Of a stretch of DNA of 64,000 nucleotides, positions 8,296 through 18,458 are shown piece after piece (the stretch's first letter is position 1; each line of letters opens with the position of its first letter). This DNA is from Promicromonospora soli (GTDB lineage Bacteria; Actinomycetota; Actinomycetes; Actinomycetales; Cellulomonadaceae), in contig NZ_BNAS01000006.1 of the NCBI RefSeq assembly GCF_014653785.1, positions 186,001-250,000 on the forward strand, read 5' to 3'. The notes under the pieces are model-generated. The model was not told the DNA's origin, made no database searches, and saw only the letters and a list, made by a program, of their open reading frames with translations. Both the position numbers and the translations under genes were made by a program.

Positions 8296-9719
8296 TCCGC
8301 CGGCTGATCGTCAGCTATGTTCTGCTCGTCGCGGTAGCCCTGGCCGCGTTCACGGTCCCGGTGGCAGTGACGCTCACGGGCCAGCTGCGCGGGGACACCG
8401 ACGCCTCCGTGCAGCGTGAGGCGACCACCATGGCGCTGCTGCTCGGCAGCGGGGACGAGGCTTCACGCGCGGCGCTGGTGCAGATGGCCGAGGCATACGC
8501 CGTCGAGACGGGCAGCACGGTCGAGGCGGTCGACACCGACGGCGGCGGGGTGCCGGGCCTGGCCCGACCCGCCCGGGACGTGGCCCTGAGCAGTGCCCTG
8601 CGCGAGGGCAGGCCGACTGCCGACTGGGGATCCTCCTGGTTCTGGGGACCCCACCTGGTGATCACCGTCCCCGCCGTCGAGCCGGCCATCGACGCAGCGG
8701 GTGACGGTGAACGGAACGGCCGGGTAGTGGGCGCCGTCCGAGTCAGCTTCCCGACCGAGGAGCTCACCGACCGGTTCTGGACCATCTGGGGGTTCCGGGC
8801 GATCTTGGCCGCGGGAGTGCTGGTGGTGGCCGCAGGCCTCGGTGCCCTGGCCGCCCGCTGGCTGACCCGTCCGTTGCGGCAGCTCAACGCCATGGCGAGC
8901 CGGTTCGGCGACGGCGACCTCACCGCTCGCTCGCCGGTCACTGGACCCCACGAGACGCAGACCCTGGCCAGGACGCTCAACCAGGGCGCGGAACGGCTCG
9001 ACACCCTGATCGCCGCGCAGCGGATCTTCGTCGCCGACGCGTCGCACCAGCTGCGCACCCCGCTCACCGCGTTGCGCCTGGCCCTGGACAACATCGCGGA
9101 CGGTGTCGACGACCCGTACGTGACCGAGGACGTGGAGCAGGCCACCGCGGAGGTCGTGCGGATGAGCCGCCTCGTCAGCGGCCTCCTGGTTCTGGCTCGC
9201 GCGGAGGCCCAGGTGACCGCGGCCGAGTCGCTGCCGCTGCGCGACATCCTGGAGGATCGTCTGGCGGTCTGGCAGCCGGCCGCCGACGAGCGCCGCGTCA
9301 CGATCGCGCTCGCGGGGCACCTTGACGACCGGGTCCAGGTGCTGGCCAGCCCCGGTCACCTGGACCAGGTGCTGGACAACGTGCTGTCGAACGCCCTGGA
9401 GGTGTCCCCGGACGGCGGCACGATCACTGTCCGGGTCGAGCCGCGCCCTGACGAGGTCGTGCTCGAGATCCTCGACCAGGGCCCCGGCATATCCAACGCC
9501 GAGAAGTCCCGCGCCTTCGACCGGTTCTGGCGAGGGCAGGGGCTCACGGGCCGCTCCGGCTCGGGCCTCGGGCTCGCGATCGTCAAGCAGCTGGTGACGG
9601 ACGACGGCGGCTCCGTGACCCTGCGGGACGCGCCCGGCCCGGACCGCGGCGGTCAGGGCCGGGGCGGCCTGTGTGTACGGATCAGCCTTCGACCGGCGTC
9701 GCCGCGGAGCGGTGGTTGA
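8292..9719 (+). CDS. Membrane sensor histidine kinase
   Basis: The 475-residue kinase begins with a GTG inside the response-regulator stop. It has a first membrane helix (about residues 5-28), an extracytoplasmic sensor region of about 140 residues, a second helix (AILAAGVLVVAAGLGALAARW) and a HAMP linker. The dimerisation domain follows with phosphorylated His252 in ASHQLRTPL. The C-terminal ATPase domain shows the N-box (DNVLSNALEV), G1 (LDQGPGIS) and G2 (GSGLGLAIVKQL). It autophosphorylates on His252 and passes phosphate to Asp60 of the upstream partner. The sensor region has no motif that tells the ligand. The gene ends 28 bases from the convergent aldo/keto reductase. Confidence 0.93.
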
Positions 9720-9747
9720 CGATCGGTGTGCCTTCCTCTGCGGCAGG

Positions 9748-10728
<981 letters not shown>

Positions 10729-10974
10729 GTGTCACTCCATCGTTGTGCCGCTGTGGTTGCACCCAGTCAAGGCGCCTCCCAGCACGCGAGGGAGTCCCTC
10801 CCTATCCGGTTAATGCCAGTGACCCCCTGAGATGGAGCCGGTGACGTGCGCCGAGGGCGCCTGACCTGCGCCGGCAGCGTGCGGGTCGAGCCCCCTGGGG
10901 TGATCGTGGAACAGCAACGGACGGGGGTTCGGGTATGTCGGCGACCATCGAGACGTACTACCAAGCCTGGCCTG

Positions 10975-11106
10975 ATGGGCCTGCCTCCCGGGCTTGAGGG
11001 CCCGGTCCAGGTGGCCCTCGCTCGCACGGTCGCGCAGATCCCGCGCGCGGGCGCGCTGCCTGGCGGGTGCCGTTACGAACCGAAGTGGGACGGCTTTCTT
11101 CACTGA
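10975..11106 (+). pseudogene. Truncated N-terminus of an ATP-dependent DNA ligase (LigC-like)
   Basis: The 43-codon frame reads LPPGLEGPVQVALAR, then IPRAGALPGGCRYEPKWDGF and stops two residues later. YEPKWDGF is motif I of ATP-dependent DNA ligases, where the Lys is adenylated; in LigC-type actinobacterial ligases it lies about 40 residues from the start, as here. The remaining 300 or so residues are missing and do not occur downstream in another frame that I can find. The sequence from 10729 to 10974 holds no clear gene, apart from a 20-codon frame at 10935 that looks like the start of a SnoaL/NTF2-type protein. Confidence 0.55.
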
Positions 11107-11174
11107 ACTTGTCAACCTGCATTGAACGTTGCTGAGGTTCGTGCTCGGTCTTGACCGTGCGTTGCCTTGTCAGG

Positions 11175-11478
11175 TCACCACCCATGGCGCTGCAGCCAGT
11201 CGGCCACCATGGCCGTTGCTGGGCTTTCCGGATCACCCAGACCGCAGCGGCCGTGGTCGACACCGGCGAACTCGGCGACATCGATCCCAAGACCGCGAAG
11301 TATGTGCTGGTCCTTGAGCGACAATCTGCACCATCGTGTACTGGTCCGCGAGTCGCTCGAACGGGACATACGAGCCGCGGTCCTTCTTCGGCATCACCAC
11401 GGCGGGGCCGCTCCCGGTCACGGCATACCGGAGCTGATGACCGGCAAACGTTGCAGACTTCCAGTGCACCGCGTCCAC
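11175..11478 (-). pseudogene. Frameshifted relic of an alpha/beta-hydrolase
   Basis: A GTG at 11478 with a perfect AGGAGG ribosome binding site starts a frame reading ATFAGHQLRYAVTGSGPAVV, then MPKKDRGSYVPFERLADQYT, the N-terminal strand and oxyanion region of a small alpha/beta-hydrolase. Downstream the similarity continues in another frame (DQHILRGLGIDVAEFAGVDH), so at least one frameshift has broken it, and it ends before the nucleophile Ser and the catalytic His. It is a clear dead gene in a region of several such relics. Confidence 0.55.
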
Positions 11479-11527
11479 GACACCTCCTGGAGCTGACGAG
11501 TCACACTCAGGCCACTTCCCGGGATGC

Positions 11528-11690
11528 TATGTGAGAGCGCCGACAGTCGTATCCAGGTCAACAAGCTGGGCGTCAACGGCAGCCAGCTGACTCCCGGCCT
11601 CGGCGCGACGCAGCCGCAGATGCTTCAGCGACTCCGGCGCTTCCCGCGGGCCACGGAAAATCCGCCATGGCCCCAAGCGGAGCCACTAGA
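11528..11690 (-). pseudogene. Possible C-terminal fragment of a coiled-coil protein
   Basis: A minus-strand frame without a start codon reads PESLKHLRLRRAEAGSQLAA and then VDAQLVDLDTTVGALT before a stop. The heptad-like pattern resembles the C-terminal dimerisation helix of MerR-type regulators. It is short and bounded upstream by an in-frame stop, so it is at most a relic. Confidence 0.22.
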
Positions 11691-12240
11691 ACGTGAGTTG
11701 CCGAGGAGGGAGACCGGCTGAGATTTCCTCCATGGCCGAGTACAGGTGATGCCAGCCAAGCGTGATCGCGACGGTGCCGTGTCCTGGGTACAGCCCGTCG
11801 GGTTTCAAGTCGGCAAGGCGCCGGACGCTCCGTGTGGAGTCGACAATCGAGCAGTCCCAAATGTCCTGGAGGAGGATCCGTCCATTGGCGAAGGCGGCGT
11901 CGCCGCTGAACAGGTCGACGCCTCCGGATCGGTGCAGGGCGTAGGAGATGTGGCCGCTGCTGTGGCCTGGGGTCGAGAGCACCTCGAGCTCCAGAGTCCC
12001 GACACTGAGGCGTTGGCCGTCGCTCAGCTCCGCGTCTACAGGGCAGGCTCGGAAGCTGTAGTCGTCGGGGTAGCCGCCTGGACGCTTCATCCGGTCGAAA
12101 CTTGCTGCCCGCTCGTCACCGTCGCGCAAGTACGATGCAACCTCTGGTGAGGCCAGGACCTGCGCGTTAAGGGTCTCCATGACAGCGCGTCTCCGCGCCG
12201 GCGGGCAGTTCCCGATGAAGGACGTACCAGCAGGGAATCC
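11686..12240 (-). pseudogene. Truncated metallo-beta-lactamase-fold hydrolase (C-terminal half)
   Basis: The frame keeps the second half of a metallo-hydrolase: STPGHSSGHISYAL (third metal-binding His), VDLFSGDAAFANGRILLQD (bridging Asp) and LYPGHGTVAI (last His). The HxHxDH motif that must precede it is absent, and the sequence upstream of about 12180 does not resemble the family. A Met at 12180 could start a 164-residue product, but it would lack half of the metal site. I therefore read it as an N-terminally deleted gene. Its 5' side abuts the oppositely oriented regulator relic, which suggests a deletion or rearrangement near 12.2 kb. Confidence 0.55.
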
Positions 12241-12273
12241 CTCGTGAAGCCCTCGCGCCGTAGCGTGGAGGTC

Positions 12274-12498
12274 GTGGACAACAGGACCGAAGCACGGGAG
12301 TTCCCCATGTCCCGCCGGGCGAAGCTCAGCCCCGAGCAGGCAGGACTGACCGTATCCGGGCACCGGCGCGTGGCGGGACTACGGCGCAGCGAGGTGGCGG
12401 TGCTGGCGGACGTGAGTCCGGAGTACTACGCCAAGATCGAGCGTGGCCATCTGGCCGGCGTCTCCGACGTCTGGAGCTCGTGTACGCGATGTGGGTGA
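12274..12498 (+). pseudogene. Truncated MmyB-like helix-turn-helix regulator
   Basis: From a GTG at 12274 the frame reads NRTEAREFPMSRRAKLSPEQ, then GLRRSEVAVLADVSPEYYAK and IERGHLAGVSD, the N-terminal XRE-type helix-turn-helix of the large actinobacterial family with a MmyB-like ligand-binding domain. The frame leaves the family after VSDVWSSC, where about 200 residues of sensor domain should follow. A membrane-protein sequence starts there in another frame, so the joint near 12470 is a likely deletion point. The truncated product could still bind DNA if made. Confidence 0.55.
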
Positions 12499-12782
12499 CC
12501 ACCCTGGTCCTCCTCGCAGGAGAGCTCGTCATCTTCCTGACCGGCGCACGGGCGAGCACGGGGAGCGCGTTCCGTGAGGGTCGGGGTCGGCTCACGAGCC
12601 GGGCGATGCTCGGGGTGGCCTTCATCGCGCTCATCGCGCCACTGGCCACGCTCGCGGCGGCGATCGCCGCCGCACCCGACGTGCCAGTGGGTGCCGGGTG
12701 GTTCATCGGCGTCCAAGGGACGATGGTGTTCCATCTCTTCGCATGCAGTGTGATCATCCGCGGTCAGGAACGCCCGCACTGA
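12480..12782 (+). CDS. Small membrane protein, probably an N-terminally truncated relic
   Basis: The 100-residue frame has three hydrophobic segments: MWVTTLVLLAGELVIFLTGA, MLGVAFIALIAPLATLAAAI and a weaker one around GWFIGVQGTMVFHLFACSVI. The possible GTG start at 12480 lies directly at the joint with the MmyB-like relic and lacks a ribosome binding site, so the original start may be lost. I do not recognise the family. Whether it is expressed is doubtful. Confidence 0.35.
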   Translation: MYAMWVTTLVLLAGELVIFLTGARASTGSAFREGRGRLTSRAMLGVAFIALIAPLATLAAAIAAAPDVPVGAGWFIGVQGTMVFHLFACSVIIRGQERPH

Positions 12783-12816
12783 TTCCCTCACGCAGCGGGC
12801 GGGGCGGCGCAAGCGA

Positions 12817-13647
12817 TCAGTACCTGCCGCCCGCCCTCAACGTCGTCCGGTATGCGCCGGGGCTGGTTCCGGAATGCTTGGCGAACTGCGCGTAGAAGTT
12901 GCTGACCGATCCGAAGCCGGCCGAGTGCGCGACGGCTACGGTGCTCAGCTCGGTGGTGACAAGGAGTCGTTGAGCTTCGGCGACGCGACGGCGCGTGAGA
13001 AATTCGCCGATGGTCATGCCCCAGGTGCGACGGAACAGTGTCATGGCGTACTCGGTGTTCAGGTGGACTGCGCCGGCGACGTCGGCTGCGGCTACCGGTT
13101 CACGGAACCGCTCCATGAGGTGGGCTGCCATCCGGAACGGCCGGGCGGTGGTGGCGATGCCGGAGGGTTCGACCCGGCTGGTCCGCAGGATGCGACGGAT
13201 CATCGCGTGGATCTCGAGCAGTGCCGTGATGGGGTCGTCGTCCGCGAGGTCGTCGGCCCAGCTGTCCCAGGCCTGCACGGCACCAACAGGTGCGGGGGCC
13301 AGAGCGAGCCCACCCTGGAGCAGCTGGGTCAGATCGGAGGACGGTAGCTCCCAGGCCAGGACTGTGCTCAGCGGCACGTGCGCCCAGCACACCTCGGCAT
13401 GCTCTCCGGGCGTGTCGAGGAGGCGGTGGGGGACGGAAGCCCAGAAGACTGCCGCCTGTCCGTGCTGCACGCGGACCGTCTGCCCGCCGAACAGGTAGTC
13501 GATGGCGCCGCCGAGCACGACGTTCAGCTCGATGTCGTCGTGCTGGTGAGCGTTGATCATCTCGGAGGCTGCCCCTCTGAACAGCCAGAGCTCTGAGGGG
13601 ATCACTTCGACCTGCGGCGCACTGCTCACTGGCGAAACCATACGCAT
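12817..13647 (-). CDS. AraC-family transcriptional regulator
   Basis: The 276-residue protein has an N-terminal cupin-like ligand domain (HQHDDIELNVVLGGAIDYLF, then HGQAAVFWASVPHRLLDT) and a C-terminal double helix-turn-helix (about residues 175-270, with LNTEYAMTLFRRTWGMTIGE and the second helix pair ending in FGSVSNFYAQFAKHSGTSP). Such proteins usually activate sugar genes when a ligand binds. The gene is divergent from the GH27 enzyme gene, with 74 bases between the starts, so it most likely controls that gene in response to an alpha-galactoside or its product. Two ATG codons (13647 and 13641) could serve as the start. Confidence 0.87.
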   Translation of the reverse strand: MRMVSPVSSAPQVEVIPSELWLFRGAASEMINAHQHDDIELNVVLGGAIDYLFGGQTVRVQHGQAAVFWASVPHRLLDTPGEHAEVCWAHVPLSTVLAWELPSSDLTQLLQGGLALAPAPVGAVQAWDSWADDLADDDPITALLEIHAMIRRILRTSRVEPSGIATTARPFRMAAHLMERFREPVAAADVAGAVHLNTEYAMTLFRRTWGMTIGEFLTRRRVAEAQRLLVTTELSTVAVAHSAGFGSVSNFYAQFAKHSGTSPGAYRTTLRAGGRY

Positions 13648-13721
13648 CGGCCAAAGGATTCCGGAAGACTGCCGCAGGCACCCGGACGCCGTCGACGCAG
13701 GCGCTGCGGTGAGGTAGCGAG

Positions 13722-14993
13722 ATGAATATCAGTTCGCTGCGCAAGGTCCGTGCGGGGTTGCCGCCGATGGGGTGGAACAGCTGGGACTGCTTCGGTAGCT
13801 CGGTGACCGAGGCCGAGGTCATGGCCAACGCCGAGTTCATGGCTGAGCACTTGAAGCCGTACGGCTGGGACACCGTGGTGATCGACATCCAGTGGTACGA
13901 GCCCGAGGCGGGCGTGCACACCTACCAGCCGGTGTCCGATCCGGTGCTGGACCAGTGGGGCAGGCAGCTGCCGGCTCCCGGGCGCTTTCCGTCGGCGGCG
14001 GATGGCTCGTTCCGGGAGCTCGCGGATCGGATCCACGACCTGGGGCTGCGCTTCGGCCTGCACATGATGCGGGGGATACCGCGCAAGGCGGTGGAGCTGG
14101 ACCTGCCGGTACTCGGCGGGAGCACCACGGCGGCGAAGATCGCCGACCGGGGGAACGTGTGTCCCTGGAATCCTGACAACTACGGCATCGACCATTCGGC
14201 TCCCGGTGCGCAGGCGTTCTACGACTCCCAGCTCGCGCTGTTCGCCGAGTGGGGAGTGGACTTCGTCAAGCTCGACGACGTGCTCTACCCGCCGACCCAG
14301 AGCGTCGAGATCGCCGCCTACTCGCGCGCGATCGAGCGGTGCGGACGACCGATCGTCCTGAGTCTCTCGCCGGGCAGGGCGCTGTCCCTGGCTCACCTGG
14401 ACGAGCTGGCGCGGCACTCGGAGATGTGGCGGATCTCCGATGACCTGTGGGACAGATGGCCGCAGCTGGAGGAGATGTTCCAGCGCGCCGCCCGCTGGGC
14501 GCCGCACCAGCGCCCCGGCGCCTGGGCCGACGCGGACATGCTGCCCCTGGGACGCCTCGCTGTTCGTGCGCACGTCGGCCAGGAGCGGGACTCGCAGCTG
14601 ACGCTCGAGGAGCAGCGCACGATGATCACGCTCTGGGTGATGATGCGGTCGCCGCTGATGTTCGGCGGGCACCTGCCCGACACGCTGCCCGAGACCCTGG
14701 GACTACTGCAGAACGCGGACGTACTGGCGCTCCTTTCGAGCACCGGTAGCAGGGAGATCGTGCGGGACGGTTCGCTGGTGATCTGGCGCGCCGACTTCCC
14801 GGACCACGAGGCGTGCGCCGTCTTCTGGCTCGGGGACGATCCGCAAGAGGTGACCGTCCACCTCGCCGACATCGGCAGCGAGAACCGCGGGCGGGCCCAC
14901 GACCTGTGGGCCGGGGACGAGGTCCCGCTGCGTGACGGCAGCGTGCGCTTGACCGTGCCCGCCCATGGCACGCGCCTGCTGCGACTGAGCTGA
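13722..14993 (+). CDS. Intracellular GH27 glycosidase, probably alpha-galactosidase
   Basis: The 423-residue protein is a clan-D TIM-barrel glycosidase. PPMGWNSWDCFG is the family opening; the nucleophile is Asp185 in VDFVKLDDVLY and the acid/base is Asp240 or Asp241 in WRISDDLWD. A C-terminal beta-sandwich follows from about residue 335. It has no signal peptide, so it acts on imported oligosaccharides, whereas many GH27 enzymes are secreted. GAGG precedes the ATG. The divergent AraC gene suggests induction by the substrate. GH27 also contains isomalto-dextranase and alpha-N-acetylgalactosaminidase activities, so alpha-galactosidase is the likeliest but not the only reading. A GC hairpin ends the unit. 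Confidence 0.82.
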   Translation: MNISSLRKVRAGLPPMGWNSWDCFGSSVTEAEVMANAEFMAEHLKPYGWDTVVIDIQWYEPEAGVHTYQPVSDPVLDQWGRQLPAPGRFPSAADGSFRELADRIHDLGLRFGLHMMRGIPRKAVELDLPVLGGSTTAAKIADRGNVCPWNPDNYGIDHSAPGAQAFYDSQLALFAEWGVDFVKLDDVLYPPTQSVEIAAYSRAIERCGRPIVLSLSPGRALSLAHLDELARHSEMWRISDDLWDRWPQLEEMFQRAARWAPHQRPGAWADADMLPLGRLAVRAHVGQERDSQLTLEEQRTMITLWVMMRSPLMFGGHLPDTLPETLGLLQNADVLALLSSTGSREIVRDGSLVIWRADFPDHEACAVFWLGDDPQEVTVHLADIGSENRGRAHDLWAGDEVPLRDGSVRLTVPAHGTRLLRLS

Positions 14994-15011
14994 CACCGTT
15001 CGCGGTCGACT

Positions 15012-15027
15012 GCCGCGCGGGCGCGGC
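15012..15027 (+). terminator. Hairpin terminator after the GH27 gene
   Basis: GCCGCGC and GCGCGGC form a perfect 7-bp stem with a GG loop, followed by GTTTCGCTTG. It lies 18 bases after the GH27 stop and before the recC promoter region. Confidence 0.5.
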
Positions 15028-15068
15028 GTTTCGCTTGTGCGGGCGCTCTGGGCCGATACGTTGGCGGA

Positions 15069-18000
15069 ATGGCAGTCGTCCTCCATCGGGCCCCGCGCAC
15101 GGACCTGCTCGCGCAGGCGCTGGGGGACCTGCTGGCCGCGCCCCTGGAGGACCCGTTCGCGGCGGAGGTCGTCGTCGTACCGGCCCGCGGCGTCGAACGC
15201 TGGCTCGCGCAGCGGCTCAGCCACCGCCTCGGCGCGGCACCCGGCCACGACGACGGGGTGTGCGCCGGCGTGGACCTGCGCTCGCCAGGTTCCCTGTTCG
15301 CCGAGGTCACGGGCACCCGGGACGAGGACCCGTGGGCGCCGGAGGCACTCATGTGGCCGCTGCTGGCGGCGATCGACGCGAGCCTGGACGAGCCGTGGGC
15401 GGCTCTGCTCGCCCAGCACCTGGGCCACGGCATGCCGGGGGAGGAGGGCGACCTGCGCCGAGGCCGGCGGCTCGCCGTCGCCCGCCGGCTGGCGCGGCTC
15501 CTGGCAAGCTACGCGACCCAGCGCCCGGCGCTGGTCGCCGACTGGGCCGCAGGCGGCGACACCGACGGGTGCGGGCGCCCGGTGCCTGCCGATCTCGCGT
15601 GGCAGCCGCCGCTGTGGCGGGCTCTGGCCGAACGTGTCGACGCCGAGCCGCCGCACGTGCGGCAGGCCGCCGTCGTCGAGCGGCTGCGCGCCGAGCCCGG
15701 TGAATTCGACCTGCCGGCGCGCCTGTCCCTGTTCGGGCACACGCGCCTGGCCACGAGCGAGGTCGAGCTGCTCGGCGCGCTCGGCGCGCACCGTGACGTG
15801 CACCTGTGGCTGCCGCACCCCTCGGCGCCGCTGTGGTCGGCGCTCAAGGATCTCGGCGGGCCAGTGGACCGGGCGGCTGACCGCTCCCACGAGCGGGTCG
15901 GGCACCGGCTCCTGGCCACGCTCGGCCGGGACACGCGCGAGCTCCAGCGCACGCTCTCGGTGATCGAGCTGCGGGACGAGCCGGTCGGCGACAGGCGAAC
16001 GGCCGACGACCCGGGCGCCGACAGCACCCTGCCGTCGACCCTGCTGGGGATGCTGCAGCACGACCTGCGCGCGGACGCCTTCGGCGATGCCGGCGCGCGC
16101 CTGGTGGACCCGGCGGACCGCTCGGTCCAGGTGCACGCCTGCCACGGCGCCACCCGGCAGGTCGAGGTGCTGCGTGACGTGCTGCTGGACCTGCTCGCCG
16201 ACGACCCGACGCTCGAGCCGCGCGACGTGCTCGTCCTGTGCCCGGACATCGAGACCTACGCGCCCCTGGTCACGGCCGCCTTCGGCCTGGCCGACGTCGC
16301 CGGGCCGCACGGCCACCCCGCGCACCGCCTGCGCGTGCGCCTCGCCGACCGGGCGCTGGACCGGACCAACCCGCTGCTCGCCGTCGTGATGCGGCTGCTG
16401 GATCTCGCCGGCGGCCGCGCCGGGGTCGGCGAGATCGTGGACCTGGCTCACGCCGAGCCGGTGCGCCGCCGCTTCAGGTTCCACGACGACGACCTGGAGC
16501 AGCTGGCCCGGTGGGCGCGGGAGACCGGCGTGCGGTGGGGGTTCGACGCCGAGCATCGCGCCGACTTCGGGCTGGCCGACTACGGCTCCGGCACCTGGCA
16601 GTCGGGCGTGGACCGGCTGCTGGCGGGTGTCGCGATGTCCGCCGACACGGGTACCTGGCTCGAGCGCACCCTTCCCCTGGACGACGTCGGCAGCGGCCAG
16701 GTGGAGCTGGTCGGCCGCCTGACCGAGCTCGTGGAGCGCCTGCGCGACGTCACCGACGCGCTCGTCGGCGGGCACCCGCTCGAGCACTGGCTGACCGTCC
16801 TGGAGGACGGCGTCGCGGCGCTGACCACCGTGTCGTCCGCCGACGCATGGCAGCTCGCGCAGGTGCGGCGTGAGCTCGCCCGGGTACGCGCCGACGCGCT
16901 CGACCCGGCCGTGTCCCTGCGGCTGCCCGACGTGCGCGCGCTGCTCGCCGACCGTGTGGCGGGCCGCCCCACCCGTTCCAACTTCCGCACCGGCACGCTG
17001 ACGGTGGCCACGCTCGTGCCGATGCGGTCGGTGCCGCACCGAGTCGTCGCCCTGCTGGGGCTCGACGACGGCGTGTTCCCGCGCGTCGGCATCACCGACG
17101 GCGACGACGTGCTGGCCCGCGAGCCGAGGACGGGCGAGCGCGACCCGCGCAGCGAGGACCGGCAGCTGTTCCTCGACGCGATCCTCGCCGCCACCGAGAC
17201 CCTGGTGGTGACCTACAGCGGCGCCGACGAGTACTCGGGCCAGGAACGGCCCCCCGCGGTGCCGCTGGGCGAGCTGCTCGACGCGCTCGACGAGACGGCG
17301 CGCACGCCCGAGGGGCGCCCGGTGTCACAGGCCGTGACCGTCCGCCACCCGCTGCAGCCCTTCGACCGACGCAACGTCGAGCCCGGAGCCCTCGTACCCG
17401 GATCGGCCTTCACGTTCGACCGCGCGGCCCTGGCCGGAGCTCGCGCCGCGGCCGGCCTGCGCACTCCGGTGGGTCCGTTCCTGCCCGCACCGCTGGCGCG
17501 GGCGCCGGTCGCGGCGGGCGACGGCGTCGTCGCGCTCGACGACCTGCTCGCGTTCTACCGCTCGCCCGCGCGCGGGTTCCTCACCCAGCGCCTCGACGTC
17601 GGGCGGTCCTTCCAGGAGGAGCCGCTCGACGACGGGCTGCCCGTCGAGCTCGACGGGCTGGGCCGATGGGCAGTGGGGGAGCGGGTCCTGCACGACGCGC
17701 TGTCCGGCGCCGAGCTCGCCGACGCCGTGCAGAAGGAGTGGCGCCGCGGGCAGCTGCCGCCCGGGCGCCTGGGCTGGCGCCTGCTGGTCGGCATCGCCGA
17801 CGAGGTGGGTCCGCTCGCCGACGCCGCCGGAGGGCTGAGGGCGAGCCCCGCGCGAGCAGTGGACGTCGACGTCGACCTGGGCGACGGACGCACCCTGCGC
17901 GGCACGGTCCCGGGCGTGCACGGCGACCGCCTGGTCGCGGTGTCGTTCAGCCGGCTCGGCGGCAGGCAGCGCCTGCAGACGTGGATCCGCCTGCTGGCGC

Positions 18001-18458
18001 TCGCGGCGTCCGACGACGACCGCCCCTGGGTCGCCTACACGCTCGGCCGGCCGGCGAACTCCCGGTCGCGCGCGACCTGGCAGGGGTCGCGGCTGGGGCC
18101 GCTGGACCATACGGCGATCGACCTGCTGCGCGACCTGGTCGCGCTGCGCGACGGCGGGCTCACCGAGCCGCTGCCGCTGCCGGTCAAGGCGTCGGTGGCA
18201 TACGCCGAGGCGCGCCGCAGCAGCGCAGACCCCGCCGACGCACGGTTCCGGGCGGGTCAGATGTGGGCCGACGGACGCTTCGACGGCGAGTGCTCGGACC
18301 CCGAGCACGTGCGGGTCCTCGGGCCTGGGGCCCCGCTGCCCGGGACCGGCGAGGAGCCGGGGCCCGGTGAGGAGCACGAGGGGGAGACGACCCGCTTCGG
18401 CGCGCTGGCGATGCGCGTCTGGAGCCCGCTGCTGGAGAACGAGAGGTTCAGCGACTGA
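15069..18458 (+). CDS. recC: Exodeoxyribonuclease V gamma subunit RecC
   Basis: The 1129-residue protein matches RecC in length and layout. It opens with a UvrD-like N-terminal domain (VVVVPARGVERWLAQRLSHR, then RLSLFGHTRLA) whose helicase motifs are degenerate. Later come VLVLCPDIETYAPLV, LTVATLVPMRSVPHRVVALL and GLDDGVFPR, all typical of the family. RecC scans DNA for Chi and holds the RecB and RecD motors in the complex that resects and repairs double-strand breaks. TACGTT lies six bases before the ATG with no ribosome binding site, so the mRNA may be leaderless. The stop and the recB start overlap by one base (TGATG). Gene order recC-recB-recD is the usual actinobacterial one. Confidence 0.95.
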   Translation: MAVVLHRAPRTDLLAQALGDLLAAPLEDPFAAEVVVVPARGVERWLAQRLSHRLGAAPGHDDGVCAGVDLRSPGSLFAEVTGTRDEDPWAPEALMWPLLAAIDASLDEPWAALLAQHLGHGMPGEEGDLRRGRRLAVARRLARLLASYATQRPALVADWAAGGDTDGCGRPVPADLAWQPPLWRALAERVDAEPPHVRQAAVVERLRAEPGEFDLPARLSLFGHTRLATSEVELLGALGAHRDVHLWLPHPSAPLWSALKDLGGPVDRAADRSHERVGHRLLATLGRDTRELQRTLSVIELRDEPVGDRRTADDPGADSTLPSTLLGMLQHDLRADAFGDAGARLVDPADRSVQVHACHGATRQVEVLRDVLLDLLADDPTLEPRDVLVLCPDIETYAPLVTAAFGLADVAGPHGHPAHRLRVRLADRALDRTNPLLAVVMRLLDLAGGRAGVGEIVDLAHAEPVRRRFRFHDDDLEQLARWARETGVRWGFDAEHRADFGLADYGSGTWQSGVDRLLAGVAMSADTGTWLERTLPLDDVGSGQVELVGRLTELVERLRDVTDALVGGHPLEHWLTVLEDGVAALTTVSSADAWQLAQVRRELARVRADALDPAVSLRLPDVRALLADRVAGRPTRSNFRTGTLTVATLVPMRSVPHRVVALLGLDDGVFPRVGITDGDDVLAREPRTGERDPRSEDRQLFLDAILAATETLVVTYSGADEYSGQERPPAVPLGELLDALDETARTPEGRPVSQAVTVRHPLQPFDRRNVEPGALVPGSAFTFDRAALAGARAAAGLRTPVGPFLPAPLARAPVAAGDGVVALDDLLAFYRSPARGFLTQRLDVGRSFQEEPLDDGLPVELDGLGRWAVGERVLHDALSGAELADAVQKEWRRGQLPPGRLGWRLLVGIADEVGPLADAAGGLRASPARAVDVDVDLGDGRTLRGTVPGVHGDRLVAVSFSRLGGRQRLQTWIRLLALAASDDDRPWVAYTLGRPANSRSRATWQGSRLGPLDHTAIDLLRDLVALRDGGLTEPLPLPVKASVAYAEARRSSADPADARFRAGQMWADGRFDGECSDPEHVRVLGPGAPLPGTGEEPGPGEEHEGETTRFGALAMRVWSPLLENERFSD

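Noticed and set aside
10935-10997. 20-codon frame MSATIETYYQAW... resembling the start of a SnoaL/NTF2-type protein
   Set aside because: Too short and overlapped by the ligase relic in another frame; similarity to many NTF2 starts could be chance, so it is only mentioned within the decayed region.
14703-17039. Long minus-strand open frame opposite recC
   Set aside because: Shadow of recC codon bias; no recognisable domain, and the plus strand encodes a full RecC.
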